DNA from: Streptomyces sp. NBC_00237
GTDB lineage: Bacteria > Actinomycetota > Actinomycetes > Streptomycetales > Streptomycetaceae
DNA length: 64,000 nt
Reading direction: 5' to 3'
Assembly (NCBI RefSeq): GCF_026342435.1
Contig: NZ_JAPEMT010000001.1
Location: 1,854,501-1,918,500, forward strand
The notes under the pieces are model-generated. The model was given only the letters and a program-made list of their open reading frames with translations. It was not told the origin of the DNA and ran no database searches. A program made the translations under genes and the position numbers. Positions within the stretch are counted from its first letter, which is position 1. Each line of letters begins with the position of its first letter. This document shows positions 9,962 through 19,164 of this stretch, piece after piece.

Positions 9962-10150
9962 CGTGTCGTGGCGGCCCCGGAGCCGTCCCGCAGTGCTACT
10001 GGCGGGTCATCAGCTCATCGGGGCTATTGATCTTGCCGGGTGCAAGCGGCGGGCGCACGGGTGTCTGCGCCCGACTGGGGGGTGGCGTCGACCTACGGTC
10101 GGAGCGCCCCGGCAAACCGATCGTCGGCCAGCCCTTCCGTTGGAGAGAAC

Positions 10151-10831
10151 ATGATGCGTAGGCGTGTTGCTGCTGTTGCCCTGCTGCTGAGTACCCTGGT
10201 CGGCCCGGTCGGAACCGGGATCGCCGCGGCGGAACCGGAGCGGCCTCCGGCGGGGCCGCAGGGTGCCCGGATGGACGGGCGCGGAGCCAGCGTCTCGCTG
10301 TCTCCGAGCGGCCAGCAGGTGATGCCGGGGCAGCGGGTGGACGGCGTCCTCACGGTCATCAACGACACGACGGACGTGACGCCGGAAACGCTCACCGTCT
10401 ACCTCTACAACGACAGCTCCTTCCCCTCCTGGTACACGAGCTACACCTGCCCCGCCGGGTGGATCGACCTGGACAGCGGCGACCCGAAGAACCCGAAGGC
10501 GGCCTGCAAGTTCGCCGACGAAGCGGTCGGCGACGGGAAGCCGTGGCCCCCCGGCTCCCGCGCCGAGATCAAGGTGACGTACGAGGTGCCTGCCGACGCC
10601 CAGCCGGGGGCGGTGCGGATCTTCTCGAGCGGGGTGGACTTCTGGGACCCGCGCACCAACGCGATGTCCACCAAGTACATCGACATCGACGACTTCACCG
10701 TGGTCTCGCGGGCCGAGATCCCGCTCGTCGACCCGTGGATCCTGGGCGGCGCCGCGGTCGCGCTCGCCGCGGTCGTCTACGCCCGTCGCAGGCAGGGACA
10801 GGACGGGGCGGGGCCGCGCATCGCGGTCTGA
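10151..10831 (+). CDS. Secreted protein with C-terminal membrane tail
   Basis: A 226-residue protein starting at the first of two ATGs, with GGAGAG upstream. It has a basic Sec signal peptide (MMRRRVAAVALLL to about AAAEP), then one extracellular domain with a beta-sandwich look (SLSPSGQQVMPGQRVDGVLTV, as in adhesin or CARDB-like folds) and one Cys pair. The C-terminal segment reads EIPLVDPW, a hydrophobic helix, then ARRRQGQ. This motif, helix and Arg cluster resembles an exosortase signal more than a sortase one. It lies between the two DUF11 proteins downstream of the exosortase operon and is likely displayed at the surface. I do not recognise a named family. Confidence 0.75.
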   Translation: MMRRRVAAVALLLSTLVGPVGTGIAAAEPERPPAGPQGARMDGRGASVSLSPSGQQVMPGQRVDGVLTVINDTTDVTPETLTVYLYNDSSFPSWYTSYTCPAGWIDLDSGDPKNPKAACKFADEAVGDGKPWPPGSRAEIKVTYEVPADAQPGAVRIFSSGVDFWDPRTNAMSTKYIDIDDFTVVSRAEIPLVDPWILGGAAVALAAVVYARRRQGQDGAGPRIAV

Positions 10832-10847
10832 CGGCGGCCGGGGTCGA

Positions 10848-10880
10848 GGGCGGCATCTGACGAAATGTCAGGTGTCGCCC
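10848..10880 (+). terminator. Imperfect hairpin terminator
   Basis: A 14-base stem with G-T mismatches (10848-10861 with 10867-10880) directly after the stop at 10831. Confidence 0.6.
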
Positions 10881-11083
10881 TCTCGCGTGCGCGGCTCCGT
10901 TAGGCCGATGCAAGTAACCGATATGTCCATTAGGGGGCGAAATGCTATAGAAATCAGCATATTCATCCCCGAATGTTGATATGCAGAGCACGGAAAGATC
11001 ACCAAGTGTGTTCGTGCTCTCACTCCTGGGTACGCAGGGGGCGGCGGACGCACTGTCGGAAAACCACCTCTTGGAGACAGCAA

Positions 11084-12712
11084 GTGTCAGCCAGTTCAGC
11101 AGTCCGCAGCACGAAGCGGGTGACCCGCCGGCTGCCCGCAGCGGTCGTCACCGGCTCCCTGGCCCTCACGGCCTTCATGTCCTCCCCGGCGTTCGCGGAC
11201 ACCTCGTCCGTGGCCACCGGGACGGCGGCGTCCGCCAAGCGCGACGCCGACCCCATCGGCGCCCTGGCCAACAAGATGGCCGCGGACATCGCCCGGGAGG
11301 TCGCCGACGAATTCGCCGCAGAGGCGCAGAAGGGCGCGGTCCCGGCTCCGGTGCCCGCTCCGGCGGACAACGCCAACCGCAACCGCACGGCCCAGGAACT
11401 GGTCGACTCGGTCCGCGAGCTCGCGGCGCAGGGACCGGACAGGGCGCTCGGGAGCAAGGCCGCCATGGCCTCCCCGTTCCCGGTCAAGGAGACCTTCTCC
11501 GGCGCCACCGCCCCGGACTGGAAGCTGGACGGCTCCGCGAAGCTCGACGGCGGCTGGCTGAAGCTCACCCCGGCCGAGACGGACAAGAAGGGCGTCGCCC
11601 TCCTCCAGAAGGCGTTCCCCTCCACCCAGGGCTTCACCGTCGAGTTCGACTACGCGGCCTACGGCGGCACGAAGTTCACCGACGGCCACACCGGCTTCGA
11701 CCACTACGGCGACGGCTTCAGCGCCTTCCTGATCGACGGTGCGAAGGACTCCGGTCCTGGCGCCACCGGCCCCGGCCTCGGCTACTCCTGCGCGTTCTGC
11801 AAGCCGGGCGACCCCCGCCCGGCCCCGCGCGAGGGCGTCACCGGCGGCTACATCGGCGTCGGCTTCGACGAGTACGGCAACTACGCGGGCGACGCGGCGG
11901 GCAACGGCCACGGCTCCGAGCCCTTCGGCGGCTTCGACAACGCGCTCGGCTACTCGCCGGACACGGTCTCGGTGCGCGGCTCCGGCGACAAGAACACCGG
12001 CTTCGAGTACCTGACCGGCACCAAGCCGGGCGTGGGCATCGAGGGCGACCGAGGCGCGGGCAAGAAGGTCAAGCTCTCGTACGACGGCAAGGGCAAGCTC
12101 AGCGTGACGCTGAACGGCAAGGTCGTCATCAAGGACTACGACATCACCAAGGGGAAGGGCCAGACCGCCCTCCCGGCGACGCTGAAGCTCGGCTTCGGCG
12201 CCTCCACCGGTGGCGCGACGCGCAACTACGAGATCCGCAACGTGGTTATCAACGCCCCGGCGGACCTCGGCCTCAAGAAGACCGGCACGGCGAAGGTCGT
12301 CTCGGGAGGCAAGGTCACGTACACGCTGACCGTCACCAACAAGGGCCCGGCCAACGCCATGGGCGCCACCGTCGTCGACGCCGTCCCGTCGTCGATCGTC
12401 GGGACCACGTACAAGTGCGCGGCCACCATGGGCGCCAAGTGCGGTGCGGGCAGCAGCGGTTCGGGCAACAACATCAATGCCAAGGTCGACATCCCGGTCG
12501 GCGGCAAGGCGACGATCACCATCATGGGCACCGCGTCCAAGGCGGGCAACGTGGTCAACACGGCGAAGGTCACCCCGCCGCCCACGGTGACGGACCCGAA
12601 CCCGAAGGACAACACGTCCACCACGACCACCACGGTCACCAAGAAGACCCCGGACAAGAAGCCCAAGCCGGATGGCGGCGGTGGCCACAAGCCGGGTCAC
12701 GGCATGCCGTAG
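11084..12712 (+). CDS. Secreted L-type lectin-like protein with DUF11 domain
   Basis: GTG start with TTGGAG seven bases upstream; the longer open frame upstream lacks a signal sequence. The 542-residue product has a signal peptide (cleaved near AFAD), an Ala-rich linker (to about 125), a legume/L-type lectin-like beta-sandwich (about 130-390, with FTVEFDYAAYGG, DGFSAFLIDG and YIGVGFDEYGNYAG, the last resembling the metal/carbohydrate loop Asp and Asn), then one DUF11 repeat (about 395-510). The tail is Thr/Lys/Gly-rich and carries no membrane helix or sorting motif, so the protein is released or bound non-covalently. It probably binds a sugar polymer, perhaps the one made by this locus. Confidence 0.8.
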   Translation: MSASSAVRSTKRVTRRLPAAVVTGSLALTAFMSSPAFADTSSVATGTAASAKRDADPIGALANKMAADIAREVADEFAAEAQKGAVPAPVPAPADNANRNRTAQELVDSVRELAAQGPDRALGSKAAMASPFPVKETFSGATAPDWKLDGSAKLDGGWLKLTPAETDKKGVALLQKAFPSTQGFTVEFDYAAYGGTKFTDGHTGFDHYGDGFSAFLIDGAKDSGPGATGPGLGYSCAFCKPGDPRPAPREGVTGGYIGVGFDEYGNYAGDAAGNGHGSEPFGGFDNALGYSPDTVSVRGSGDKNTGFEYLTGTKPGVGIEGDRGAGKKVKLSYDGKGKLSVTLNGKVVIKDYDITKGKGQTALPATLKLGFGASTGGATRNYEIRNVVINAPADLGLKKTGTAKVVSGGKVTYTLTVTNKGPANAMGATVVDAVPSSIVGTTYKCAATMGAKCGAGSSGSGNNINAKVDIPVGGKATITIMGTASKAGNVVNTAKVTPPPTVTDPNPKDNTSTTTTTVTKKTPDKKPKPDGGGGHKPGHGMP

Positions 12713-12721
12713 CCAGGGCAC

Positions 12722-12775
12722 GCCGGTACCGGGCGGGACTCCCCGCCGACCCCCGCCCCAGGGGGCGGTACCGGC
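12722..12775 (+). terminator. Long inverted repeat after lectin gene; gene-free gap 12713-13106
   Basis: A perfect 10-bp outer repeat (12722-12731 with 12766-12775) encloses further G/C-rich pairing, ten bases after the stop. The rest of the 394-base gap is extremely GC-rich, contains a second small hairpin at about 12930-12945 and no convincing gene. Confidence 0.55.
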
Positions 12776-13106
12776 CGGCGGGCCGACCGCCACGGGCGGC
12801 GTACCGGTCCACTCCGGACGCACACCACGCGGTCGGCCCCGCCCCACCCCTCCGGCGGCGGGCACACGGTGACGTGCGCCCGCCACCGGACCCGCCCCGG
12901 CACCGTTCCGGTCCCCGGGGCGAGGCCCCGGCACCCGAGGGTGCCCCGGGCGGCCCCTGCGCGCGAGCGCCGGGCCCCGTATCCCTCCGTGCGCAGCGAT
13001 GCGCGCCCGCAGGTCCGGCCCTCCGGGGCCGGGGAGTCGGCGGCCCGGCCGCCGGCTCCCCGCCCGGAGCGCCACCCGTTCCCCCGCCCAGCCCCGAGGA
13101 GTGCGC

Positions 13107-15080
13107 ATGGTCGCCCGAGCAGACGCGGTTCCCGCCTCCGCCACCCACGGCTCTCCCTCGGACGCGTCGCCCCTCGGCGACACCACCACCCCCGTCTCCT
13201 CCCGTCTCGTCCCATGGTGGAACACGGCACTGACAATCGGCGGGGCCTGCGCCCTGGTCCTCCTCGGGGTCCAGCGCCGCTGGGTCGCCGACGACACCCG
13301 CGTCCACCTGCGCACCGCCCGGCAGTTCTTCGCCGGGAACGGCCTCGTCCTCAACGCGGGCGACCGCGCGGAAGCCTTCCTCAGCCCGCTCTGGCAGGGC
13401 ATGGTCATCGCCTTCGGGGCCTTCACCCCCGACTCCGCGCTCTCCCGGCTGACCGTCGTCCTGGGCCTGTTGCTGGCCGCCGCCGGGCTCGCCCTCGCCG
13501 TCGACGGCGCCCGCGTCCTGCACGGCCACCTCCTCGGCCGCCGCCTGCCGATGCTGCCCGCCGGGGTGCTGGTGCTGCTCGCGCTGCCGCCCGTCTGGGA
13601 GTTCAGCGCCGCGGGGCTCGACACCGGGGCCGTGTTCCTGTGGACCGCGGGGGCCTGGCGGCTGATGGTCGCCTGCCGCCCCCGGGGCCGCCCCGGCGAG
13701 CTGTACGAGAGCCGGACGGGCTCGCTCCCGTACCTCTGCGCCTTCGTCGTCGGGCTCGGTCCGCTGGTGCGGCCCGAACTCGCCATCGTCTCCCTGGTGT
13801 TCCTCGGTGCGCTGCTGTGGATGCTGCGCCCGGCCCGGTGTGCCGTCACCGGGATGCTGGCCGCCGCGCTGGCCCTCCCGGTCGCGTACGAGATCTTCCG
13901 GGCCGGGTACTACGGCGTGCTGCTGCCGCTGCCCGCCATCGCCCACGAGGCCACCGGCGTCCACAGCGAGCGCGGCCGCCTCTACCTCGAAGACTTCGTC
14001 GACTCGTACTGGATGCTGCTGCCGCTGACCCTCCTCGGCGGTCTCGCCCTCCTCTACGCGTTCGCCGACAAGCTGGTCGCGCCGCGCCGCACGCCGCTGG
14101 AGGCGACCGCCCTGCGGCAGGGCCGGGGCAGCCTCCTCGCCGGGGCGCCGCTGCTCGCCGGATGCCTTCTCGCGCTGTACGTGTGGCGGGTGGGCGGCGA
14201 CCAACTGCACGCCCGCGGCGCGCTTCCCGCCCTGTTCGCCGTACTGCTGCCGGTCATGGCGGTGCCCGTGCGGCGTGTCCTGGTGACCGTCGTCGGAGCC
14301 CTCGTCGTGTGGGCGGCGGTCTGCGTCTCGCCCCTGCGGGCGCCGTACGACGGCGGGGACGGCAGGTTCTTCGACGAGCGCGCCCACATGGTGCAGACGA
14401 CCGGTGACCGGCACCCCGGCGAGCGCACCTGGAGTGCCGCGTTCCCCGCCCTCACCACGGCGGTGCGCTCCGCACAGCCCTCCCTCTGGTACTTCGACGG
14501 GGGCCCGGCGCGCGGCAGTTACCGCGCACTGCCCCTCGCCCCGGGCGTGGACCGGCCCGTCGTCGCCGCCGGATTCCTCGGCGCGGTGTCCGGCGCGGCC
14601 CCGCTGGACACCGTCGTCGCCGACCTGTGGGGGAGCGCCGACCCGCTCGCCGCGCACCTCGTGCCGGTGCTCGGCTGGTGGCCGGGACAGGAGAAGTACC
14701 TCGGCAACGCCTGGCTGTTCGCCCGGTACGCCGCCCCCGCCGCCGCCCTGCCGGGACCCGGCGAGCTGACCCGCCACCACGACGAGGTCGGCGCCACCCC
14801 GGACCGCGTCGCCGCCGCCCGGCGGGCGCTCGGCTGCGGCGCGCTCGCCGAACTCCGCGAGTCCACCGGCGCACCCCTGACCGCCGGACGCTTCTGGCGC
14901 AACCTGGTGGGCTCGGCATCCCGCACCCGCCTGCGCGTTCCGCGCGAACCGGCCGCCGCCGTACGGGAGTTCTGCCCGCGCAAGGGCACCCCGGCGCTCG
15001 ACCCGAAGAACGGCCACCGGGCCCCCGCCACCGGCCACCGGCCCCCCGCCCCCGTGCGTGACGCCCCCCGCACCCCCTGA
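13107..15080 (+). CDS. AftB-like GT-C membrane glycosyltransferase (first copy)
   Basis: ATG with GAGGAG six bases upstream; 657 residues. The protein aligns by eye with the third gene of this operon and with mycobacterial AftB. It has a first helix, then QRRWVADDTRVHLRTARQF with the paired Asp (about residues 61-62) typical of GT-C enzymes that use polyprenyl-phosphate sugars, FFAGNGLVLNAGDRAEAF, VRPELA and AYEIFRAGYYGVLLPLP. About ten helices are followed by a C-terminal extracytoplasmic domain of about 200 residues. AftB transfers arabinofuranose in mycobacteria; Streptomyces lacks arabinogalactan, so another surface glycan acceptor is inferred. Confidence 0.75.
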   Translation: MVARADAVPASATHGSPSDASPLGDTTTPVSSRLVPWWNTALTIGGACALVLLGVQRRWVADDTRVHLRTARQFFAGNGLVLNAGDRAEAFLSPLWQGMVIAFGAFTPDSALSRLTVVLGLLLAAAGLALAVDGARVLHGHLLGRRLPMLPAGVLVLLALPPVWEFSAAGLDTGAVFLWTAGAWRLMVACRPRGRPGELYESRTGSLPYLCAFVVGLGPLVRPELAIVSLVFLGALLWMLRPARCAVTGMLAAALALPVAYEIFRAGYYGVLLPLPAIAHEATGVHSERGRLYLEDFVDSYWMLLPLTLLGGLALLYAFADKLVAPRRTPLEATALRQGRGSLLAGAPLLAGCLLALYVWRVGGDQLHARGALPALFAVLLPVMAVPVRRVLVTVVGALVVWAAVCVSPLRAPYDGGDGRFFDERAHMVQTTGDRHPGERTWSAAFPALTTAVRSAQPSLWYFDGGPARGSYRALPLAPGVDRPVVAAGFLGAVSGAAPLDTVVADLWGSADPLAAHLVPVLGWWPGQEKYLGNAWLFARYAAPAAALPGPGELTRHHDEVGATPDRVAAARRALGCGALAELRESTGAPLTAGRFWRNLVGSASRTRLRVPREPAAAVREFCPRKGTPALDPKNGHRAPATGHRPPAPVRDAPRTP

Positions 15081-15131
15081 ACCGCTCCTCTGCCGTACCT
15101 CCCCCATCCCTTCTCCCCCCACGAGGTGCCC

Positions 15132-16280
15132 TTGAACGCGCAGCCAGCGGCCGTGCCCTGGACCCCGACGCTGATCAGACCCGATGGACCCCCGGTCACC
15201 GTGGTCCTCGGCACCCGACCCGAGATCATCAAGCTCTCGCAGGTCAGCCGCCTGCTCGGGCGTCGCGGACGGGTCGTCTTCACCGGCCAGCACTACGACC
15301 CCTCGCTCACCGACACCTTCTTCACCGGGTTCAAGATGCCCGCCCCGCACGCCACCCTGCGCGGGGTCGGCGGCAGCTCGCAGATCATCCAGATCTCCCG
15401 GATGATCACCGACCTGGGCAACCTGTTCGCCGAGGAGCGGCCCAGCGCGGTCGTCGTCCAGGGCGACACCAACACCGTCTCCGCCGCCGCCCAGGCCGCC
15501 CACTACTGCGGCATCCCCGTGGTGCACGTCGAGGCGGGCCTGCGGTCGTACGACCGGAACATGCCCGAGGAGATCAACCGCCGGGTCGCGGGCACCGTCA
15601 CCGACCTGCACTGCGCGCCCACCGCGACCGCGATGAACAACCTGCTGGGCGAGGGCGTCGACCCCTCCCGGATCGAGCTCACCGGCAACACCATCGTCGA
15701 GGCGGTGCAGTTGTCGCTGCCGCCCGTCGAGGACTCGCTCCGGTTCCTGGAACACGTGGGGGTGCAGGCCGACTCGTACGCGCTGGCCACCATCCACCGC
15801 CCCGAGAACACCGACGACGCCGCCCGGCTGCGCTCGATCCTCACCGAACTGGCCAAGTTCCCGCTGCCGGTGCTGATGCCGCTGCACCCGCGCACCCGCA
15901 ACGCGGCCCTGCGCGCCGGGCTCGGCGACGCACTCGACCGGCTGCACACCGTGGAACCGGTCGACCACACGCAGTTCCTGTCGCTGGCCAGGGGGGCGCG
16001 CCTGCTGGTCTCCGACTCCGGGGGTGTGCAGGAGGAGTGCACGGTGCTCAAGAAGCCGCTCCTGGTCGTGCGCAACTCCACCGAGCGGCCCGAGGCGATC
16101 CAGGCGGGCTTCGCCCAACTCGTCCAGCCCGGAAGCCAGTTGGGTAGGGCGGCGGATGCGATGCTCGCCGACGGCGGCCTGCACGCGCGGCTCGCGGTCA
16201 CCCCGTCCCCGTACGGTGACGGACACGCCAGCGAGCGGATCGTCCAGGCCGTCGCACGGTTGGTGGACAGGGACGGCTAA
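15132..16280 (+). CDS. wecB: UDP-N-acetylglucosamine 2-epimerase (non-hydrolysing)
   Basis: About 382 residues with the family signatures in order: VLGTRPEIIKLS near the N-terminus, VVVQGDTNTV, VVHVEAGLRSYDRNMPEEINRR, LATIHRPEN and VSDSGGVQEE. It interconverts UDP-GlcNAc and UDP-ManNAc in the cytoplasm, supplying ManNAc for cell-surface polymers. I prefer the TTG at 15132, five bases after GAGG; a GTG at 15126 overlaps that ribosome-binding site. The next gene starts immediately after its stop, so it sits in an operon between two AftB-like transferases. It probably provides their glycan with a ManNAc-derived building block. Confidence 0.92.
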   Translation: MNAQPAAVPWTPTLIRPDGPPVTVVLGTRPEIIKLSQVSRLLGRRGRVVFTGQHYDPSLTDTFFTGFKMPAPHATLRGVGGSSQIIQISRMITDLGNLFAEERPSAVVVQGDTNTVSAAAQAAHYCGIPVVHVEAGLRSYDRNMPEEINRRVAGTVTDLHCAPTATAMNNLLGEGVDPSRIELTGNTIVEAVQLSLPPVEDSLRFLEHVGVQADSYALATIHRPENTDDAARLRSILTELAKFPLPVLMPLHPRTRNAALRAGLGDALDRLHTVEPVDHTQFLSLARGARLLVSDSGGVQEECTVLKKPLLVVRNSTERPEAIQAGFAQLVQPGSQLGRAADAMLADGGLHARLAVTPSPYGDGHASERIVQAVARLVDRDG

Positions 16281-18245
16281 GTGTCCAAACCCGTCGCCAC
16301 CCTCGTTCTGGGCCCGGACGCCACCGCGTCACGGACCGCGCGGATTCCGGCCCCGGCCCGGACGCCGGACGCCGCCCGCACGGCCGTCCCGGCCGGGCCG
16401 GACCCGCGGGGCGCCCGCGTGCTGCGCGCCGCCGCCCTGCTGACGGCTCCCGTCCTGCTGCTGCTCATGGGCTGGCAGCGGCGCTGGATGTCCGACGACG
16501 GGCTCATCGTCGTGCGGACGGTCCGTCAGATCCTGGCCGGGAACGGCCCCGTGTTCAACGCGGGCGAGCGCGTCGAGTCCGTCACCTCGCCCGCCTGGGC
16601 CTGGCTGCTGGCGGCCGGGTCCTGGGTGACGGGTCTCGCACCGGAGCACGCGGCACTGCTGGCCGGGCTGCTGCTCGCCCCGCTCGGGCTGCTGCTCGGC
16701 TGCCTGGGCACGGCCCGGCTGGTGGGGCTCGGGACGGGCGAGGGGGGTGCGCAGGGCGCGGCGGTGCGGGTGCTGCCCGCCGGGTGCCTGGTGGTGGCGG
16801 TGCTGCCGCCGTTCTGGGACTTCACCACCTCCGGTCTGGAGATCCCGCTGGTCATGGCATGGCTGGGGCTGTGTTGGTGGGTGCTGGCGGGTCTGGTCGT
16901 ACGGCTTCCCGAGCGGGCTCCGCAGGCACGGCTGTGCCTGCTGGCCGCGCTGCTGGGGCTCGGGCCGCTGGTGCGGCCGGAACTGGCCCTGGTGTCCGGC
17001 TGTCTGCTGCTGGTGCTGCGGTCGCTGGCCGGGTGCGAGTGGCGGCGGGCGTGGCGTCCCGGGCTGTGCGCGCTGGCCCTCCCGCTGACGTACGAGATCT
17101 TCCGCATGGCGTACTACGGGATGCTCGTGCCCAACAGTGCCGTCGCCAAGGAGGGCCTCGCGAGCGAGGTGCTGCGGGGCATCGGGTACGTCGTCGACCT
17201 GGAGCGGAGCTACTGGCTCGGCCTCGTCGCGGTGCTGCTCGTGGTCGCCTTCGCGGTCGGCGTGGTGCACCACGAGGGCCGGGGCGGCGGGGGCCGGGAA
17301 ACGGTGGTGGCAGGGGCGGGGAAGAGTCCCCAGGCACGGGCGCGGCAGTCGCTGCGGCGGACCGCGTTCGGGGCGGGGGTGCTCAGCGCCGGATACGTGG
17401 TCGTGGTCGGCGGCGACTTCATGCACGCGCGGCTGCTGCTGCCCGCGCTGTTCCTGCTGGTGCTGCCGGTGACGGTGGTGCCGCTGCCCGCCAGGGCGAC
17501 CAGGGCGCGCGCCGCGATGCTGGCGACGCTGGCGCTGGTCGGGGTGTGGGCCGTACTGAGCGCCGTCGTCATGCGCCCCTCGTACGGCGCCGGGTACGGG
17601 CCCGGCGGCGTCACCGACGAACGCCTGTGGTGGTCGGCGGCCACCGAGACCGACCGCCCGCTGGACGGGGCCCCCTTCACGGCGGCGCTCGCCAAGGCGT
17701 CGCCGACGCTCAAGGAGGCCCTGGACCTGCGGGAGAAGGGCATCGGCCCGGCCCGCGCGCTGCTGTTCCGGGGGGACGCGGCCTGGCTGTACGGGCGTAC
17801 CGAACTGCTTCCGAAGCACGCTACGGGACTCGTGGTCTCCGGCCAGAACGCGGGCAGTCTCGGCGCGCTCGTGCCGCTGGACGGGCACGCGGTGGACACC
17901 CTCGGGCTGACCTCGCCGCTCGCCTCGCACCTGGAGATGGGCGAGCGGGGACGGCCGGGGCACGAGAAGTCCCTGTCGGGGGAGTGGCTGATGGCCGACT
18001 ACGCGGTGCCCGGCTCGTACGCGGAGACCTACCAGGACTCGGTACGGGAGTCGGTGGCGGCGGGGCGGCGGGCGCTGGCCTGCCCGGGGCCGGTGGACCT
18101 GCTGGCCGCCGTGCGCGAGCCGCTGACGGCCGGGCGCCTCTGGGCGAACCTGACGGGGGCGTGGGGGCGGACGACGCTGCGGATCCCGGACGACCCGGGG
18201 GCGGCGGAGCGGGCGCTGTGCGAGGAGCGCACGACGCAGCGCTGA
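16281..18245 (+). CDS. AftB-like GT-C membrane glycosyltransferase (second copy)
   Basis: A 654-residue protein starting at a GTG that abuts the wecB stop. It resembles mycobacterial AftB closely in the first 200 residues: WQRRWMSDDGLIVVRTVRQI with the catalytic-type Asp pair near residue 70, LAGNGPVFNAGERVESVTS, TSGLEIPLVMAWLGL and VRPELALVSG. Further on it has TYEIFRMAYYGMLVPNSAVAK and FMHARLLLPALF, then a C-terminal outside domain. The conserved core points to transfer of a sugar from a polyprenyl-phosphate donor on the outer face of the membrane. It is clearly paralogous to the gene at 13107. Some databases label such homologues ZomB-like; function in Streptomyces is unproven. Confidence 0.8.
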   Translation: MSKPVATLVLGPDATASRTARIPAPARTPDAARTAVPAGPDPRGARVLRAAALLTAPVLLLLMGWQRRWMSDDGLIVVRTVRQILAGNGPVFNAGERVESVTSPAWAWLLAAGSWVTGLAPEHAALLAGLLLAPLGLLLGCLGTARLVGLGTGEGGAQGAAVRVLPAGCLVVAVLPPFWDFTTSGLEIPLVMAWLGLCWWVLAGLVVRLPERAPQARLCLLAALLGLGPLVRPELALVSGCLLLVLRSLAGCEWRRAWRPGLCALALPLTYEIFRMAYYGMLVPNSAVAKEGLASEVLRGIGYVVDLERSYWLGLVAVLLVVAFAVGVVHHEGRGGGGRETVVAGAGKSPQARARQSLRRTAFGAGVLSAGYVVVVGGDFMHARLLLPALFLLVLPVTVVPLPARATRARAAMLATLALVGVWAVLSAVVMRPSYGAGYGPGGVTDERLWWSAATETDRPLDGAPFTAALAKASPTLKEALDLREKGIGPARALLFRGDAAWLYGRTELLPKHATGLVVSGQNAGSLGALVPLDGHAVDTLGLTSPLASHLEMGERGRPGHEKSLSGEWLMADYAVPGSYAETYQDSVRESVAAGRRALACPGPVDLLAAVREPLTAGRLWANLTGAWGRTTLRIPDDPGAAERALCEERTTQR

Positions 18246-18414
18246 GGACACCCGGGCGGCACCCGGGCGGCATTCGGGTCGAGGACAACCGGGTGGACGC
18301 GCCGGGCGTGCGCTGCGGTGCGGCATGTGCCGAGACTGATCGTGTCGTGGGGCGGAACCGGCGCCCGGAGCGTTCAGCGCTGCGGGGCGATTCACAAGAG
18401 GGAAGTGGTGCGAG

Positions 18415-19005
18415 GTGCTGAAGCGAACGGGAACGGGAACGGGAACGGGAGTACGCGGCGGAGCGCGGGCGGCGGTGCTGGCCGCGGCGGCCGGGCTGGT
18501 ACTGGCCGGAGCGGCGCTGCCGTCGAGCGCGGCGGAGCGGGTCGCCTTTGGTGACGCGGCGCCGTGGCTGTGCAACCCGGCCGACGAGCGGGACGACGAG
18601 GCGTCGGCGCTGGCCTGCCACAAGAAGCGCGCACTGGGCGGGATCTACCGGGCCCGCACGGCCAACTACTTCGTCATGCCGGAGAACAAGGCCGCCGCCG
18701 ACGCCGCGCTCGCCGAGGCCGAGGCGGCGTACAAGGAGGTCGAGGCGGCCACCACGGCCGTCGCAGCCGCGCAGGCGGCGGCGAAGGTGGCCGACGCGGC
18801 CAACCGGGTGGCACAGGTCGCGGTGGCGAAGACCCCCGAGGCCCTCAAGCAGGCGCAGGACGCCTGGGCGCAGGCGTCCCGGTCGGCCGCCGCGGTGCCG
18901 ACGACCACGCCGCCCGCGCGGGACGTGGACGCGAACAACCAGGCGGACTCGGACGAGGACGCGGCGGTCTTCCTCATGGAGGCGGCGGGCTGGATCCTCG
19001 GCTGA
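18415..19005 (+). CDS. Secreted Ala-rich helical protein
   Basis: GTG start; 196 residues. The N-terminus MLKRTGTGTGTG is followed by a hydrophobic signal core and a cleavage site near SSAA. The mature part begins with WLCNPADERDDEASALACHKK (two Cys, probably a disulphide), followed by a long Ala/Glu-rich amphipathic helix region (about 80-150) of coiled-coil type and an acidic tail. No family recognised. It follows the glycosyltransferase operon in the same direction after a 170-base gap and could be a small envelope protein of the same locus. Confidence 0.65.
   Translation: MLKRTGTGTGTGVRGGARAAVLAAAAGLVLAGAALPSSAAERVAFGDAAPWLCNPADERDDEASALACHKKRALGGIYRARTANYFVMPENKAAADAALAEAEAAYKEVEAATTAVAAAQAAAKVADAANRVAQVAVAKTPEALKQAQDAWAQASRSAAAVPTTTPPARDVDANNQADSDEDAAVFLMEAAGWILG
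18424..18451 (+). repeat. Hexamer microsatellite (GGGAAC)n inside signal peptide
   Basis: Four-plus copies of GGGAAC encode the GTGTGTG stretch near the N-terminus of the following protein. Copy-number change would keep the frame, since the unit is six bases. Confidence 0.8.
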
Positions 19006-19033
19006 GTCGCTGAGTCGCTGAGTCGCTGAGTCT
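19002..19033. repeat. Octamer tandem repeat starting on the stop codon
   Basis: The unit TGAGTCGC is repeated three times plus a partial copy. The first TGA is the stop codon of the preceding gene. Confidence 0.8.
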
Positions 19034-19080
19034 TTGAGCGGCTGGGTCCCTGAGCGGTAGGCAGGGCCGAGACCGTACGT

Positions 19081-19127
19081 ACGGCGGCGGGGCCGCCCGG
19101 TGGAATACCGGGCGGCCCCGCCGCCGT
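19081..19127. terminator. Very strong bidirectional hairpin
   Basis: A perfect 21-bp GC-rich stem (19081-19101 with 19107-19127) with a GGAAT loop, between the convergent secreted-protein and terD genes. Confidence 0.85.
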
Positions 19128-19164
19128 CTGCCGCGTCCGGAAGTGCCGTCGTGTCGCGGCCCCG

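Noticed and set aside
18415..19005. Exosortase or sortase substrate
   Set aside because: There is a signal peptide but no C-terminal motif, helix or basic cluster.
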